64,000 bases of DNA from Terrimonas pollutisoli. Its GTDB lineage: Bacteria > Bacteroidota > Bacteroidia > Chitinophagales > Chitinophagaceae. The stretch's first letter is position 1. Each line of letters begins with the position of its first letter. The position numbers and the translations under genes are program-made. The stretch covers positions 420,987-484,986 of the forward strand of contig NZ_JARKNA010000003.1 in the NCBI RefSeq assembly GCF_029360765.1, in the 5' to 3' direction. Under the pieces are notes generated by a model. It saw nothing but the letters and a program-made list of their open reading frames with translations. It was not told the DNA's origin and ran no database searches. Positions 16,835 to 25,568 of this stretch are shown piece after piece.

Positions 16835-17582
16835 AACCATTTTGATCGATGATGAACCGGCTGCAAGAAGGTTGATGAGAAACCTTTTACACGATTATAA
16901 AGAAACAATTGAGATAATTAGTGAAGCAGGAACGGGCAAGGAGGCTATCCAAAAAATTGAAGAGCTAAATCCAGATCTCATTTTCCTGGATATCCAGATG
17001 CCGGATCTCACCGGTTTTGAAGTGATAGAGAAGTTAAGCCGAAAGCCCAATATCATCTTTACCACCGCCTATGAGCAATATGCTATCAAGGCATTTGAAT
17101 CTTTTTCCATTGATTATTTATTAAAACCAATCAAAGAAGAGAGGCTCAGGCAAAGCATTGAAAAACTAAAACAATTTGGCAGGCTAAACTCGTCGATTAA
17201 TATTGCCGGTTTGCAGGATATTATCCGCCAGTTCCAGGCCCCGGCAAAAACGACGGCACTAACTATAAAAACAGGGGACAGGATTATTTTGCTTCGTTTC
17301 GAAAATATTGTTTACCTGGAGGCGCAGGATAAATATGTATTTGTTTATACCGCCGATGGGCAAAAGCATCTGACAGATCAATCATTGGCAGCATTATGCG
17401 AGAAACTTCCCGGGCAATTTTACCGGATCCAAAAATCATATATTATAAATAAAGATAGAGTAAAGGAGATGCACCGGCATTTCAACGGCCGCTATCTCTT
17501 CTTAATGGATGATAAGGCTGGCTCCCGCCTAACCTCTGGCCGGACCTATTATGACGCTATACGGGCCGAGTTTAGCCTCTGA
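16818..17582 (+). CDS. LytTR-family response regulator
   Basis: A 254-residue two-domain protein. The receiver (about 6-125) has DDEP acidic residues, phosphoacceptor Asp58 in IFLDIQMPDLTGFE, a TTAYEQYAIKAF switch segment and conserved Lys in LLKPI. A LytTR DNA-binding domain follows (about 148-252): LTIKTGDRIILLRFENIVYLEAQDKY, LAALCEKLP and YRIQKSYIINKDRVKEM. LytTR domains bind paired short direct repeats upstream of targets. The start ATG lies inside the 3' end of the kinase gene (17-bp overlap), indicating translational coupling. The intergenic 17583-17938 region before the first receptor gene is a natural place to look for its binding sites. Confidence 0.92.
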   Translation: MSPLFKTILIDDEPAARRLMRNLLHDYKETIEIISEAGTGKEAIQKIEELNPDLIFLDIQMPDLTGFEVIEKLSRKPNIIFTTAYEQYAIKAFESFSIDYLLKPIKEERLRQSIEKLKQFGRLNSSINIAGLQDIIRQFQAPAKTTALTIKTGDRIILLRFENIVYLEAQDKYVFVYTADGQKHLTDQSLAALCEKLPGQFYRIQKSYIINKDRVKEMHRHFNGRYLFLMDDKAGSRLTSGRTYYDAIRAEFSL

Positions 17583-17795
17583 TCAATTCAGCCAAAAATA
17601 AATTGTGCGGCTGCTGCGCCGAAGCATCCGCTACCGTTTTTGTCTCTTGTTGGGATATTTTCTTGTGCTAGTTTCAACTGAAAATGAGTCTATTAGCAAA
17701 TATTCCCATTTATATGGATTTTTAACCACTCATCAGAAACTCAACTCATCCTGTAACCCCATTTCCCGAGCTGCGTCAAACTAAGTGTTTAGAAT

Positions 17796-17832
17796 AAACG
17801 GCCACTCATCAGGAAATATGGCCGTTTAATTT
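17796..17832 (+). terminator. Terminator-like hairpin after the LytS/LytTR operon
   Basis: AAACGGCCA (17796-17804) pairs perfectly with TGGCCGTTT (17819-17827) around a 14-nt loop, followed by an AT-rich run. It lies 213 bp after the response-regulator stop and upstream of the receptor promoter. Confidence 0.55.
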
Positions 17833-17862
17833 AAAACAATGTTCTTTGTATTGCATAGTACC

Positions 17863-17870
17863 TACTTTTG
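17863..17870 (+). promoter_or_regulatory. Promoter -7 box of the first receptor gene
   Basis: TACTTTTG fits TAnnTTTG exactly. A TTTG at 17845-17848 is 14 nt upstream, shorter than the usual spacing, so the -33 assignment is weak. The leader would be about 60 nt. Confidence 0.4.
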
Positions 17871-17938
17871 GACTGTAATAATTAAAGACAAGTACTAACC
17901 AAAATAACATTAAACCAAAAACCAATAAAAACTCGCAC

Positions 17939-20431
17939 ATGAAAAAGATTTTGACTTTGCTGGCGGTCGTTTTGACCTTATCCTTAGCCAGCTACGCACA
18001 ACTTAGTAACGAAACTCAAACAGAAAAAAGGGTTTCAGGGAAAATCAGCGGCACCGTTATCGACGGCAACACTAAAACAATTGAATCCGCGACCATCACA
18101 TTACATAAAGCCGCAGATTCATCTGTTGCTAAAATGAGTGTGGCCAATAAAACCGGCAAGTTTGAATTCGAAAATGTTGCGCTGGGAAAATATTTTGTCG
18201 CTATCTCGGCAATCGGTCACAACAAAGGGTTTTCTGAACCAATCGAGATTTCAGCTACCAACCTGGATGTTACACTCAAGACCATTGAACTGGTACCACA
18301 GGCAAAATCAATTTCTGGTGTTACCGTTACATCCAAAAAGCCTTTTATTGAGCAAAAGGCCGGAAAGACACTCATTAATGTTGAAGCTTCTCCTACTAAT
18401 ACAGGTTTAAATGCTTTGGAATTATTAGAAAAATCTCCTGGCGTGACTGTTGATAATGACGGTAACATCAGCCTTAAAGGCAAACAGGGAGTTATGATAT
18501 TGGTAGATGGCAAACCCACTTATATGAGCGGCGCCGATCTGGCAGCTTTATTGAAAAATATGCAGAGCAGTAGCCTGGAGCAAATTGAAATAATGACCAA
18601 CCCACCTGCTAAATATGATGCGGCCGGCAATTCAGGTATCATTAATATTAAAACGAAAAAAGGTATCGTAACCGGAACAAACGGATCTGCTAATGCATCC
18701 TACACACAAGGGCTTTATGCAAGATTTAACGGCGGGTTTAATCTTAACCATCGTAATGAGAAAGTAAACCTGTTTGGCGGATATAATACAGGAAAGTATG
18801 AAGGATACAATAATCTTACTATTGACCGTAAATTCTATGAAGCGGATAATGTTACATTAAAAGGATCTTCAGACCAGAGATCAAGACCGCATTTTAAAGG
18901 TATCTATCATGGTGTAAAAGCAGGAATGGATTACTATTTTTCTAAAAAAACCGTGCTGGGCTTTGTTGCAAATGGAAATTTTAACGATAATGATGAAGAT
19001 CCTACAAGCACTTCCTTTGTAAGGTTTCCATCCGGGGCCGTGGATTATAAGATAGGATCAAGCGGTAACAATACAAGAAAATGGGCAGGTGTATCAAGCA
19101 ACATCAACTTCAAACATACTTTTGATTCAACAGGACGTGAGATTACAGCAGACTTGGATTATGCTTTTTACAATAACAAAAGCAAAACAGAGCTTACCAC
19201 CCAAATTTTTGATGCTAATAATATTAAAGATGGCGATGATGTTGTTTTAAGAGGTGATATTCCTTCTAATATAGATATATACAGTGCTAAGGTTGATTAT
19301 TTACATCCTTTCAAAAACGGTGTAAAATTAGAAACGGGTTTTAAAACAAGTTATGTAACAACAGACAACCAGGTGGAGTATATGCGTAATAATGGTGCAG
19401 GCTGGACCGTTGATGACAGAAGCAACCATTTTGTGTACAAAGAAAATGTAAATGCGGTATATGCTATTTTTTCAAAGTCAATGAAGAAATGGGAACTTTC
19501 TGCAGGCCTTCGTTTGGAAAATACAAATGCAAAAGGCAACCAGATCAAAACAGATTCTTCTTTCAAAAGAAATTATACCAATTTGTTTCCGAATGTTGGC
19601 TTAAGTTATAGTGCAAGTGAAAAAAATCAATTCAACTTCAGTTACAGCCGCAGGATTTCCCGCCCCAACTATGATGATCTGAATCCTTTTGTTTTCTTTT
19701 TGGATTCGTTGACTTATGGCCAGGGCAACCCTTACCTGCAACCCCAGTTTACTCACAATTTTGAAGCAAGCCATACTTTCAACAAATTTTTGACAACAAC
19801 GTTGAACTACACGCAGACAGATGATATCATCACGCAAATGCTGAAACAGAATACTGAAAAGAAAGTGACTTATCAAACCCGGGAAAATTTTAATCAAATG
19901 AAGCAGATAGGCCTTGCCGTGATGGCAAACTTCCCGGTAGCAAAATGGTGGAATATGAATATCTATTCCAATGTATTCAACAATCATTACTCAGGCATCT
20001 ACCAGGATGGAGCTAAGAACGATCCGATTGATATACAGTTCACCAGCTTTGGAGGTAATATGACAAATAGCTTCACCATAGGGAAAAAAGGTTGGACTGC
20101 TGAAATAAGTGGTTGGTATCGCTCGAAAGTAGCCGAAGGTTTATTAATAGCAAATGATATGGGCGCTGTTAATACAGCTATATCCAAACAATTATTCAAA
20201 AAACAAGCAACACTTAAGTTAGGCGTTCGTGATGTTTTCTACACGCAGCAATTCAGTGGTTTTGCAAAATACAGCGATGTGGATGTGAATGTATATAGCA
20301 AAAGAGATAGCCGCCAGTTCAATCTTTCATTTAACTATCGGTTTGGTAAAAAGAATATCGCTCCTGAACGAAGAAAGAGAGGCGGTGCAAGCGACGAACA
20401 AAACAGAGTTAATACAGGTGGTGGAAACTAA
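17939..20431 (+). CDS. Outer-membrane beta-barrel receptor with CarboxypepD_reg domain (paralog 1)
   Basis: An 830-residue TonB-dependent-receptor-like protein. Signal peptide MKKILTLLAVVLTLSLASYAQ; a carboxypeptidase-regulatory-like beta-sandwich follows (about 35-115: SGTVIDGNTKTIESATITL, FEFENVALGKYFV), then a plug-like region (about 125-240: LLEKSPGVTVDNDGN, VMILVDGKPTY, IEIMTNPPAKYDAAGNSGIINI) and an outer-membrane barrel of the PF14905 type to about 800. No TonB box is obvious. After the last strand there is a basic 25-residue tail with DEQNRV, shared with the downstream paralog. Probably imports a large or scarce ligand, or has a structural role; the ligand is unknown. Downstream of the LytS/LytTR pair, with its own promoter box and terminator. 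Confidence 0.88.
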   Translation: MKKILTLLAVVLTLSLASYAQLSNETQTEKRVSGKISGTVIDGNTKTIESATITLHKAADSSVAKMSVANKTGKFEFENVALGKYFVAISAIGHNKGFSEPIEISATNLDVTLKTIELVPQAKSISGVTVTSKKPFIEQKAGKTLINVEASPTNTGLNALELLEKSPGVTVDNDGNISLKGKQGVMILVDGKPTYMSGADLAALLKNMQSSSLEQIEIMTNPPAKYDAAGNSGIINIKTKKGIVTGTNGSANASYTQGLYARFNGGFNLNHRNEKVNLFGGYNTGKYEGYNNLTIDRKFYEADNVTLKGSSDQRSRPHFKGIYHGVKAGMDYYFSKKTVLGFVANGNFNDNDEDPTSTSFVRFPSGAVDYKIGSSGNNTRKWAGVSSNINFKHTFDSTGREITADLDYAFYNNKSKTELTTQIFDANNIKDGDDVVLRGDIPSNIDIYSAKVDYLHPFKNGVKLETGFKTSYVTTDNQVEYMRNNGAGWTVDDRSNHFVYKENVNAVYAIFSKSMKKWELSAGLRLENTNAKGNQIKTDSSFKRNYTNLFPNVGLSYSASEKNQFNFSYSRRISRPNYDDLNPFVFFLDSLTYGQGNPYLQPQFTHNFEASHTFNKFLTTTLNYTQTDDIITQMLKQNTEKKVTYQTRENFNQMKQIGLAVMANFPVAKWWNMNIYSNVFNNHYSGIYQDGAKNDPIDIQFTSFGGNMTNSFTIGKKGWTAEISGWYRSKVAEGLLIANDMGAVNTAISKQLFKKQATLKLGVRDVFYTQQFSGFAKYSDVDVNVYSKRDSRQFNLSFNYRFGKKNIAPERRKRGGASDEQNRVNTGGGN

Positions 20432-20478
20432 TCGACAATCAAGATCATTTCCTTTAGACCTTTAAAAGAAAATTCAGC

Positions 20479-20514
20479 AAGTTCCCGCCTGATCAAAGGG
20501 CGGGAACTTTTGTT
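20479..20514 (+). terminator. Rho-independent terminator after receptor paralog 1
   Basis: GTTCCCGCC (20481-20489) pairs with GGCGGGAAC (20499-20507) with flanking A/T extension, followed by TTTTGTTTT. It separates the two receptor transcripts. Confidence 0.8.
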
Positions 20515-20663
20515 TTGGTGATGGCTTCCTTAGATACTCTTAAAAATCACTGCAGTGGTTTGATAAGTAATTTTTACCCTTCGTCACGGAAACTACGAAA
20601 CTTGTCATATTTCACTGAGAAATCAGTTCTGTATTTATCATCTTCATGCTCTTAAACCGCATT

Positions 20664-23159
20664 ATGAGAAAGATCTTAATCTTATCTGTTGTTTTTCTTA
20701 GCATGATTACTGCTATATTCGGACAATCAAAAATAGGAAGGGTCACCGGCAGTATTAAAGATGGTTCTCAAAAGAATATTCAGTCTGCTACTATCTCACT
20801 TATAAAAGCTTCCGATTCATCATCCATAAAATTTGCTGTCGCCAATAAGAGTGGTGAATATGAATTTGTAAATATTCCGGCAGGAAAATACCGGGTAGCC
20901 GTCTCATCTGTAGGGTATGAAAAAGCTTTTAGTCCTGTGTTTGAAATTACCGCAGCGGTGCCCCAGATCAACCTGGAGATTATCCACATAACTGAAACAG
21001 CTAAAAGCCTTGCCGGGGTGACGGTAACCGGTAAGAAACCTTTTATTGAAACAAAGATTGATAAAACGATAGTCAATGTGGAATCATCACCCACCAGTGC
21101 AGGTGCCACGGCATTGGAAATATTGGAAAAATCACCGGGCATTACAGTGGATAATGATGGTAATATAAGCCTACGGGGAAAATCAGGTGTAATTGTTATG
21201 CTTGATGGGAAGTTATCTTATTTATCGGCTGCAGACCTGGCAAATATGCTAAAAAATATGCCGGCCTCGGCTCTCGATCAGATTGAGATCATGACAAATC
21301 CTTCTTCTAAATATGATGCATCAGGTAACTCCGGTGTTATAAATATTAAAACTAAAAAAGGAAAGAATGATGGTTTTAACGGTAGCGTCATGGTGGGAGC
21401 AACGTCAAGTATATACCGGATACACAATGCAACCTATTTCCTTCCCAAATCTCAAAACAGCATCAACTTTAACTGGCGAAAGAATAAGATTAATTTTTTT
21501 GGAAATTATAATCCAAACTTTTTCCGCGGCCGCAACACACTCACTTTTGAAAACCGTTTCCTGGCTGCCAACAGTGATGATATAATTGGCTATAATAATA
21601 CAGAAACCCGTTTCCGATTTGGTAACAATAATCATACACTCAAGCTGGGGCTTGATTGGTATGCCAATAAGAAAAATATTTTTGGGATAGTAGTAAGCGG
21701 TTTTGCTTTCAGCGGTCATCCGCGGCCTACTACTGTTGGTGATCTAAGCGATGCAAATCACCAGTTGGAGAGCAGGCTTGTGTCCAAGACAGATAACAGG
21801 ATAAAATTTAAAAACGGAACACTTAACCTGAACTGGAAACATAGCTTTGATACTACCGGCAGGGAGCTCACTGCTGATTTTGATTATGTTGTTTACAGTA
21901 ATGTTTCCGATATGGTGCTGGAAACTGATTATTACAACAGTTATTTACAAAAAACAGGTAATTCGTCTTTACGTGGGCATTTGCCTTCTGATATTGACAT
22001 TTATACTTTCAAAACAGATTATGTTCGTCCGGTAAAGAATGGCCGTATAGAAGCAGGATTGAAATTCAGCTATGTGAAAAATGATAACGAAGTGAACTAT
22101 GAAAATCTGATCAATGAAGAGTGGGAAGAAGACCTTGTGCGGTCAAACCATTTTATTTATGATGAAAATATCAATGCCGCTTATGTGAATTATAACCGGC
22201 AAATAAAAAAATGGTCATTCCAGGCAGGACTCAGGGTAGAAAACTTAATTGCACATGGCAATCAGCTAGGTAATCGTGTAGTTGCTCAAACAAAATTTAA
22301 AAGAGATACAACCAACCTGTTTCCAACGGCATTTGCAAGTTATAAGGCGAGCGAAAAAAATACTTTCACCCTTTCTTACGGGCGGCGCATCAATAGGCCC
22401 AACTACCAGGATATGAATCCATTTACGTACTTCCTTGATTCTTTATCCTACAGGCAGGGCAATATTTATCTGCGTCCGCAATACACTCATAATATTGAGT
22501 TGTCTCATTCATTTAAGGGAAAATATATTACCACCTTAAATTATAGCAAAACAGATGATGTCATTTCACAGATTATAAAATTGGATCCCAATAATCCTGA
22601 AAGTAAAGTGAGATTTCTTACCGTTGATAATGTGGCTGAGTTTCGCAATATTGGTCTTTCCATTACTGCGCCTTTCACATTTGTCAAATGGTGGAATGCG
22701 AATGTTTTCACCAATGTATTCAACAATCAATATGAAGGTGTTTACGATACGACTAAAATTAATTTCAACTTCACTTCATTTATGATCAATATCACGAATA
22801 ATTTCACATTGGGCAAAGGCTATACTGCGGAACTGAGTGGATTTTATCGTCACAGGGGAGTCAACGGCTTGACCGAAATGAAAGCTATTTACCAGCTAAG
22901 TATGGGCGGACAAAAGCAGATCATGAAAGGAAAAGGAACGCTTCGGCTTAATGTACGTGACCCATTTGCATGGCAAAAATTTTCCGGTATAAATAAATAT
23001 GGAAAAGTTGATGGCGAGTTTCTTGCCCGGCCTGACATACGCCAGGTTACAGCTACATTCACCTGGAGGTTTGGTAAGAATGGCCAGCAAAGTCAGCCAC
23101 GCCGCAGAAATTCAAGTTCGCAGGATGAGCAAAACAGGGTAGGCGGCGCCAATCCATAA
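20664..23159 (+). CDS. Outer-membrane beta-barrel receptor with CarboxypepD_reg domain (paralog 2)
   Basis: 831 residues from the ATG at 20664 (MRKILILSVVFLSMITAIFGQ, a good signal peptide); an ATG 18 bp upstream adds MLLNRI. The order matches the neighbour: CarboxypepD_reg domain, plug with LEKSPGITVDNDGN, VIVMLDGKLSY and IEIMTNPSSKYDASGNSGVINI, then the PF14905-type barrel. The barrel shares motifs such as GRRINRPNYQDMNPF and RQGNIYLRPQ. The C-terminal tail ends SSSQDEQNRVGGANP, again with DEQNRV. A tandem duplication that has diverged, most in the extracellular-loop regions, suggests related but distinct ligands. It is separated from paralog 1 by a terminator, so expression may be independent. 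Confidence 0.88.
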   Translation: MRKILILSVVFLSMITAIFGQSKIGRVTGSIKDGSQKNIQSATISLIKASDSSSIKFAVANKSGEYEFVNIPAGKYRVAVSSVGYEKAFSPVFEITAAVPQINLEIIHITETAKSLAGVTVTGKKPFIETKIDKTIVNVESSPTSAGATALEILEKSPGITVDNDGNISLRGKSGVIVMLDGKLSYLSAADLANMLKNMPASALDQIEIMTNPSSKYDASGNSGVINIKTKKGKNDGFNGSVMVGATSSIYRIHNATYFLPKSQNSINFNWRKNKINFFGNYNPNFFRGRNTLTFENRFLAANSDDIIGYNNTETRFRFGNNNHTLKLGLDWYANKKNIFGIVVSGFAFSGHPRPTTVGDLSDANHQLESRLVSKTDNRIKFKNGTLNLNWKHSFDTTGRELTADFDYVVYSNVSDMVLETDYYNSYLQKTGNSSLRGHLPSDIDIYTFKTDYVRPVKNGRIEAGLKFSYVKNDNEVNYENLINEEWEEDLVRSNHFIYDENINAAYVNYNRQIKKWSFQAGLRVENLIAHGNQLGNRVVAQTKFKRDTTNLFPTAFASYKASEKNTFTLSYGRRINRPNYQDMNPFTYFLDSLSYRQGNIYLRPQYTHNIELSHSFKGKYITTLNYSKTDDVISQIIKLDPNNPESKVRFLTVDNVAEFRNIGLSITAPFTFVKWWNANVFTNVFNNQYEGVYDTTKINFNFTSFMINITNNFTLGKGYTAELSGFYRHRGVNGLTEMKAIYQLSMGGQKQIMKGKGTLRLNVRDPFAWQKFSGINKYGKVDGEFLARPDIRQVTATFTWRFGKNGQQSQPRRRNSSSQDEQNRVGGANP

Positions 23160-23177
23160 AAATAATTTTCTCATGTG

Positions 23178-23210
23178 AACAGGTCTCCCGTTTCTACGGG
23201 GGACCTGTTT
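23178..23210 (+). terminator. Hairpin after receptor paralog 2
   Basis: AACAGGTC (23178-23185) and GACCTGTT (23202-23209) form a stem extended by CCCG/CGGG around TTTCTA. The T-tract is poor, so termination efficiency is uncertain. Confidence 0.6.
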
Positions 23211-23215
23211 GAAAC

Positions 23216-23310
23216 GCCAATATTTTCGAATTAATGCGAATGGACGCTAATGGAATGAATCCAATTAATCATGTACATTCGCACCTTAGCGTTCATCCGT
23301 TAAAATTGGC
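23216..23310. repeat. Compound inverted repeat upstream of yajQ
   Basis: GCCAAT (23216-23221) pairs with ATTGGC (23305-23310). Inside, TGCGAATG (23234-23241) is complementary to CATTCGCA (23276-23283) and CGCTAA (23245-23250) to TTAGCG (23286-23291); the last two pairs cross rather than nest. This pattern looks like a mosaic dispersed repeat and it also supplies the candidate yajQ promoter box. Confidence 0.45.
23274..23281 (+). promoter_or_regulatory. Candidate -7 box of yajQ
   Basis: TACATTCG followed by CA resembles TAnnTTTG with one C. It lies 42 nt before the yajQ start. No clear TTTG at -33. Confidence 0.35.
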
Positions 23311-23322
23311 GCTAATTAGTGT

Positions 23323-23814
23323 ATGCCTTCATTTGATTTTGTAAGCAAAGTAGACGCACAAGCATTGGACAATGCTGTAAATGTGGTTACCAAAGAAATC
23401 ACCAACCGGTTTGATTTTAAAGGATCACATGTAGTGATTAAGCTGGATAAAAAAGAGTTTAAAATAAACCTGGAAACAGAGGATGATATGAAAATGCGCC
23501 AGCTGCTGGATGTATTGGTTAACCGGGCTCACAAGCAGGGGATAGCTCCTGAGGCCTTTGATCTGTCCAAAGAAGGGAGCCTGAGCGGTAAGGTATGGAA
23601 GAAAGAAGTTGTGGTGAGAAATGGATTAAAACAGGAGGATGCCAAAAAGATCGTAAAACACATAAAAGATTCAGGGCTTAAAGTTCAAGCCTCAATCAAT
23701 GACGATATCGTAAGGGTAACGGGCAAAAAAATCGACGATTTGCAGGAGGTAATTCAGGCATCAAAAAGCTGGGACCTGGGTATTCCCCTTCAGTTTGAGA
23801 ATATGCGCAGCTAA
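23323..23814 (+). CDS. yajQ: YajQ family cyclic-di-GMP / nucleotide-binding protein
   Basis: A 163-residue cytoplasmic protein of two ferredoxin-like lobes. Conserved YajQ features: MPSFDFVSKVD at the N-terminus, NAVNVVTKEITNRFDFKGS, the middle LVNRAHKQGI and a second lobe with KKIVKHIKDSGLKVQASINDD-VRVTGKK and SKSWDLGIPLQFENMRS at the end. Full family length. YajQ proteins bind nucleotides, including cyclic di-GMP in some species, and modulate gene expression; the exact role in Bacteroidota is unclear. Convergent with the AraC-type regulator. A monocistronic gene. Confidence 0.93.
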   Translation: MPSFDFVSKVDAQALDNAVNVVTKEITNRFDFKGSHVVIKLDKKEFKINLETEDDMKMRQLLDVLVNRAHKQGIAPEAFDLSKEGSLSGKVWKKEVVVRNGLKQEDAKKIVKHIKDSGLKVQASINDDIVRVTGKKIDDLQEVIQASKSWDLGIPLQFENMRS

Positions 23815-24094
23815 ATGTGCATATCCGGCCTGTAAATCTTCACAACTGCCGAAAACGGTGGAAAAAAAAGTGGCAAACAGGTGCGTAACAAGACGAAAAA
23901 AAATTTGGAAAACGCTATTCCGGTAACGTACCTTCAATGAACAATAGCTACAAGAAATTTGGTAAAACAAATAAAATTGTGGCTTGGAGAAGTAAATATC
24001 TGTAACAGGATAAATACAACTCCCGAGAGCATCAGGAAAAAAGGAATATATCTGCGCAAGCAAGTATAGGAATCGATTCTGGTGCTTTCTTATT
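23815..24094. other. Convergent spacer, nothing recognised
   Basis: 280 bp between the stops of yajQ and the AraC regulator. No reading frame with recognisable content, RNA gene or clear terminator was seen. Confidence 0.4.
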
Positions 24095-24982
24095 TTATAG
24101 CTCCTTGATCCAATTTGCTTTTAAGTTCCTCTTATACTCCTTTGGCGTCAGCTTTGTTTTTATCTTAAAAAGCTTGTTGAAATTGGACAAGTTTTTATAC
24201 CCACATAGATAGGCGATCTCGGCAATTGTCTGCTCTTCTGATTCGATCAATAATTTACGGGCATGGCTAATCCTGATATCGTTTAAAAAATCGATAAAAG
24301 TGCTTTTGGTTCTTGCTTTAAAAAAACGGCAAAATGATTGCGGCGTCATATGACATAGTTCAGCTACCTCCGGCATAGATATGTCACGCATAAAATTTTT
24401 GTTGAGGTATAAAAAAACCTCGTCGATCTTGTGATTATCCTTGGTGTCGTAAGAGTTTTTATAAGTGATGCTGGCCAGGGATCGTACTTCTTCTGACCCG
24501 GCCAAGCGTTCCAACACCTGCATGAGACCCACAATTTTTTTCATGCCGTTGCTTTCAACCATATTGCTCAACATCTCAGCAATTTGTTCAAATGTCCGGC
24601 CTTGTATTTTCAAACCTCTTTCCGCTTTCTTTAAAAATTCTTTCAGCTGTTGGGTTTCTTCTAATTGAAAGAATTTTTCGCCAAAAATTTCTTTGCTGAA
24701 ATACACGACGATGGCTACTGCCTGCCGGTTGTTGTCGTTTTTATAGAAAGAAGGATCGCTGTACCAAACATGTGGAATATTGGGACCGAGAAAAACCATA
24801 TCGCCTGGTCCAAATACTTCAATACTATCCCCAATTATTCTTTTTCCTGTGCCGCTTAATGTATAAACTAATTCACATTCCGGATGAAAATGAAAGGGGG
24901 TATCCCAATAAGGAACCTCTCTTTTGACAACAATCAGGTTGTCCTGTGGGGTTTTACCTATCTGGGTAAAAAGAGGCTTCAT
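24095..24982 (-). CDS. AraC-family transcriptional regulator with cupin sensor domain
   Basis: 295 residues from the ATG at 24982 (MKPLFTQIGKTPQDN); the frame stays open to 25111 but that extension is cysteine- and histidine-rich and does not look like family sequence. An N-terminal cupin domain (about 15-110) has PFHFHPECELVYTLSGTGKRIIGD and PGDMVFLGPNIPHVW, histidines that could hold a metal or a sugar. The C-terminal two helix-turn-helix region (about 195-290) has ISMPEVAELCHMTPQSFCRFFK and TIAEIAYLCGYKNLSNFNKLFK plus the TPKEYK end. Such AraC proteins usually control carbohydrate genes. No metabolic gene is adjacent, so the target is unknown. Confidence 0.9.
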   Translation of the reverse strand: MKPLFTQIGKTPQDNLIVVKREVPYWDTPFHFHPECELVYTLSGTGKRIIGDSIEVFGPGDMVFLGPNIPHVWYSDPSFYKNDNNRQAVAIVVYFSKEIFGEKFFQLEETQQLKEFLKKAERGLKIQGRTFEQIAEMLSNMVESNGMKKIVGLMQVLERLAGSEEVRSLASITYKNSYDTKDNHKIDEVFLYLNKNFMRDISMPEVAELCHMTPQSFCRFFKARTKSTFIDFLNDIRISHARKLLIESEEQTIAEIAYLCGYKNLSNFNKLFKIKTKLTPKEYKRNLKANWIKEL

Positions 24983-25074
24983 GGCAACGCTTAGAGTGAA
25001 ATGTTTACAATAAAAGCTCAATTTATGGCAAGGCAGGCGAATTAAAGTGGGGTGGGAGAATGTTTTAATTAAGA

Positions 25075-25106
25075 TTTGGCAAAAAGGCAGATGGCGCTTA
25101 TCTTCG
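25075..25106 (+). promoter_or_regulatory. Promoter of rpmE2
   Basis: TTTG (25075-25078), 20-nt spacer, TATCTTCG (25099-25106) followed by CA. The T-to-C change in the -7 box still resembles strong bacteroidetal promoters. The leader is about 55 nt. Confidence 0.55.
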
Positions 25107-25168
25107 CACACTCAAAAAATTATAAAATAAGTACGGCAAAATCCGTGCAGCCTTAAAATCAAAGAGTT

Positions 25169-25423
25169 ATGAAAAAAGGTCTCCATCCGGCAAGTTACAG
25201 GTTAGTAGTATTCAAAGATATGAGTAACAACTATTCATTCCTGAGCCGTTCCACTGCTGCGTCTAAAGAAACTGTGAAATGGGAAGACGGAAATGAATAT
25301 CCCCTGGTAAAACTGGAGATTTCAAATATGTCGCACCCCTTTTTTACTGGCAAAAATGTATTGGTAGATACAGCGGGACGTATCGACAAGTTTAAAAAGA
25401 AATACGCTAAGAAGGGAGAATAA
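25169..25423 (+). CDS. rpmE2: 50S ribosomal protein L31 type B
   Basis: An 84-residue basic protein. [49 protein letters not shown] and [16 protein letters not shown] are diagnostic of L31 type B. The zinc-binding cysteines of type-A L31 are absent, as expected for the zinc-independent form. Single gene with its own promoter and terminator. L31 sits at the central protuberance and helps bridge the ribosomal subunits. Confidence 0.96.
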   Translation: MKKGLHPASYRLVVFKDMSNNYSFLSRSTAASKETVKWEDGNEYPLVKLEISNMSHPFFTGKNVLVDTAGRIDKFKKKYAKKGE

Positions 25424-25452
25424 TCTGATTCTCATTCTTCAAATATTTTATC

Positions 25453-25481
25453 AGCCTCCGAATATATCGGGGGCTTTTTTA
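25453..25481 (+). terminator. Rho-independent terminator after rpmE2
   Basis: AGCCTCCGA (25453-25461) pairs with TCGGGGGCT (25467-25475, one G-T wobble) around a short loop, followed by six T residues. Confidence 0.85.
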
Positions 25482-25534
25482 TTACCTCCTTTATTTAAAA
25501 GTTGACAGCTTTTTTCCGGCTATTTATTTTCAAG

Positions 25535-25542
25535 TATCTTTC
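25535..25542 (+). promoter_or_regulatory. Candidate -7 box of the GlmU-like gene
   Basis: TATCTTTC, one base from TAnnTTTG, with TTTT 19 nt upstream; 26 nt before the start codon. Confidence 0.3.
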
Positions 25543-25568
25543 CAAATAGTATCAGTTATTTCATATCC

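Larger units (their letters stand above)
17583..17938 (+). other. Intergenic region before the first receptor gene
   Basis: A 356-bp region without a credible gene. It contains a terminator-like hairpin at 17796-17832 and a -7 box at 17863-17870. The phrase ACTCATCAG occurs twice (17737-17745 and 17804-17812), a short direct repeat that could be a regulator site. Confidence 0.45.

Noticed and set aside
19601..19987. Minus-strand 128-residue frame in the first receptor gene
   Set aside because: Antisense shadow of the barrel sequence, no homology pattern or start context.
24983..25111. N-terminal extension of the AraC regulator
   Set aside because: It is rich in Cys/His and lacks similarity to cupin-AraC proteins; the internal ATG at 24982 begins just before the conserved cupin strand.
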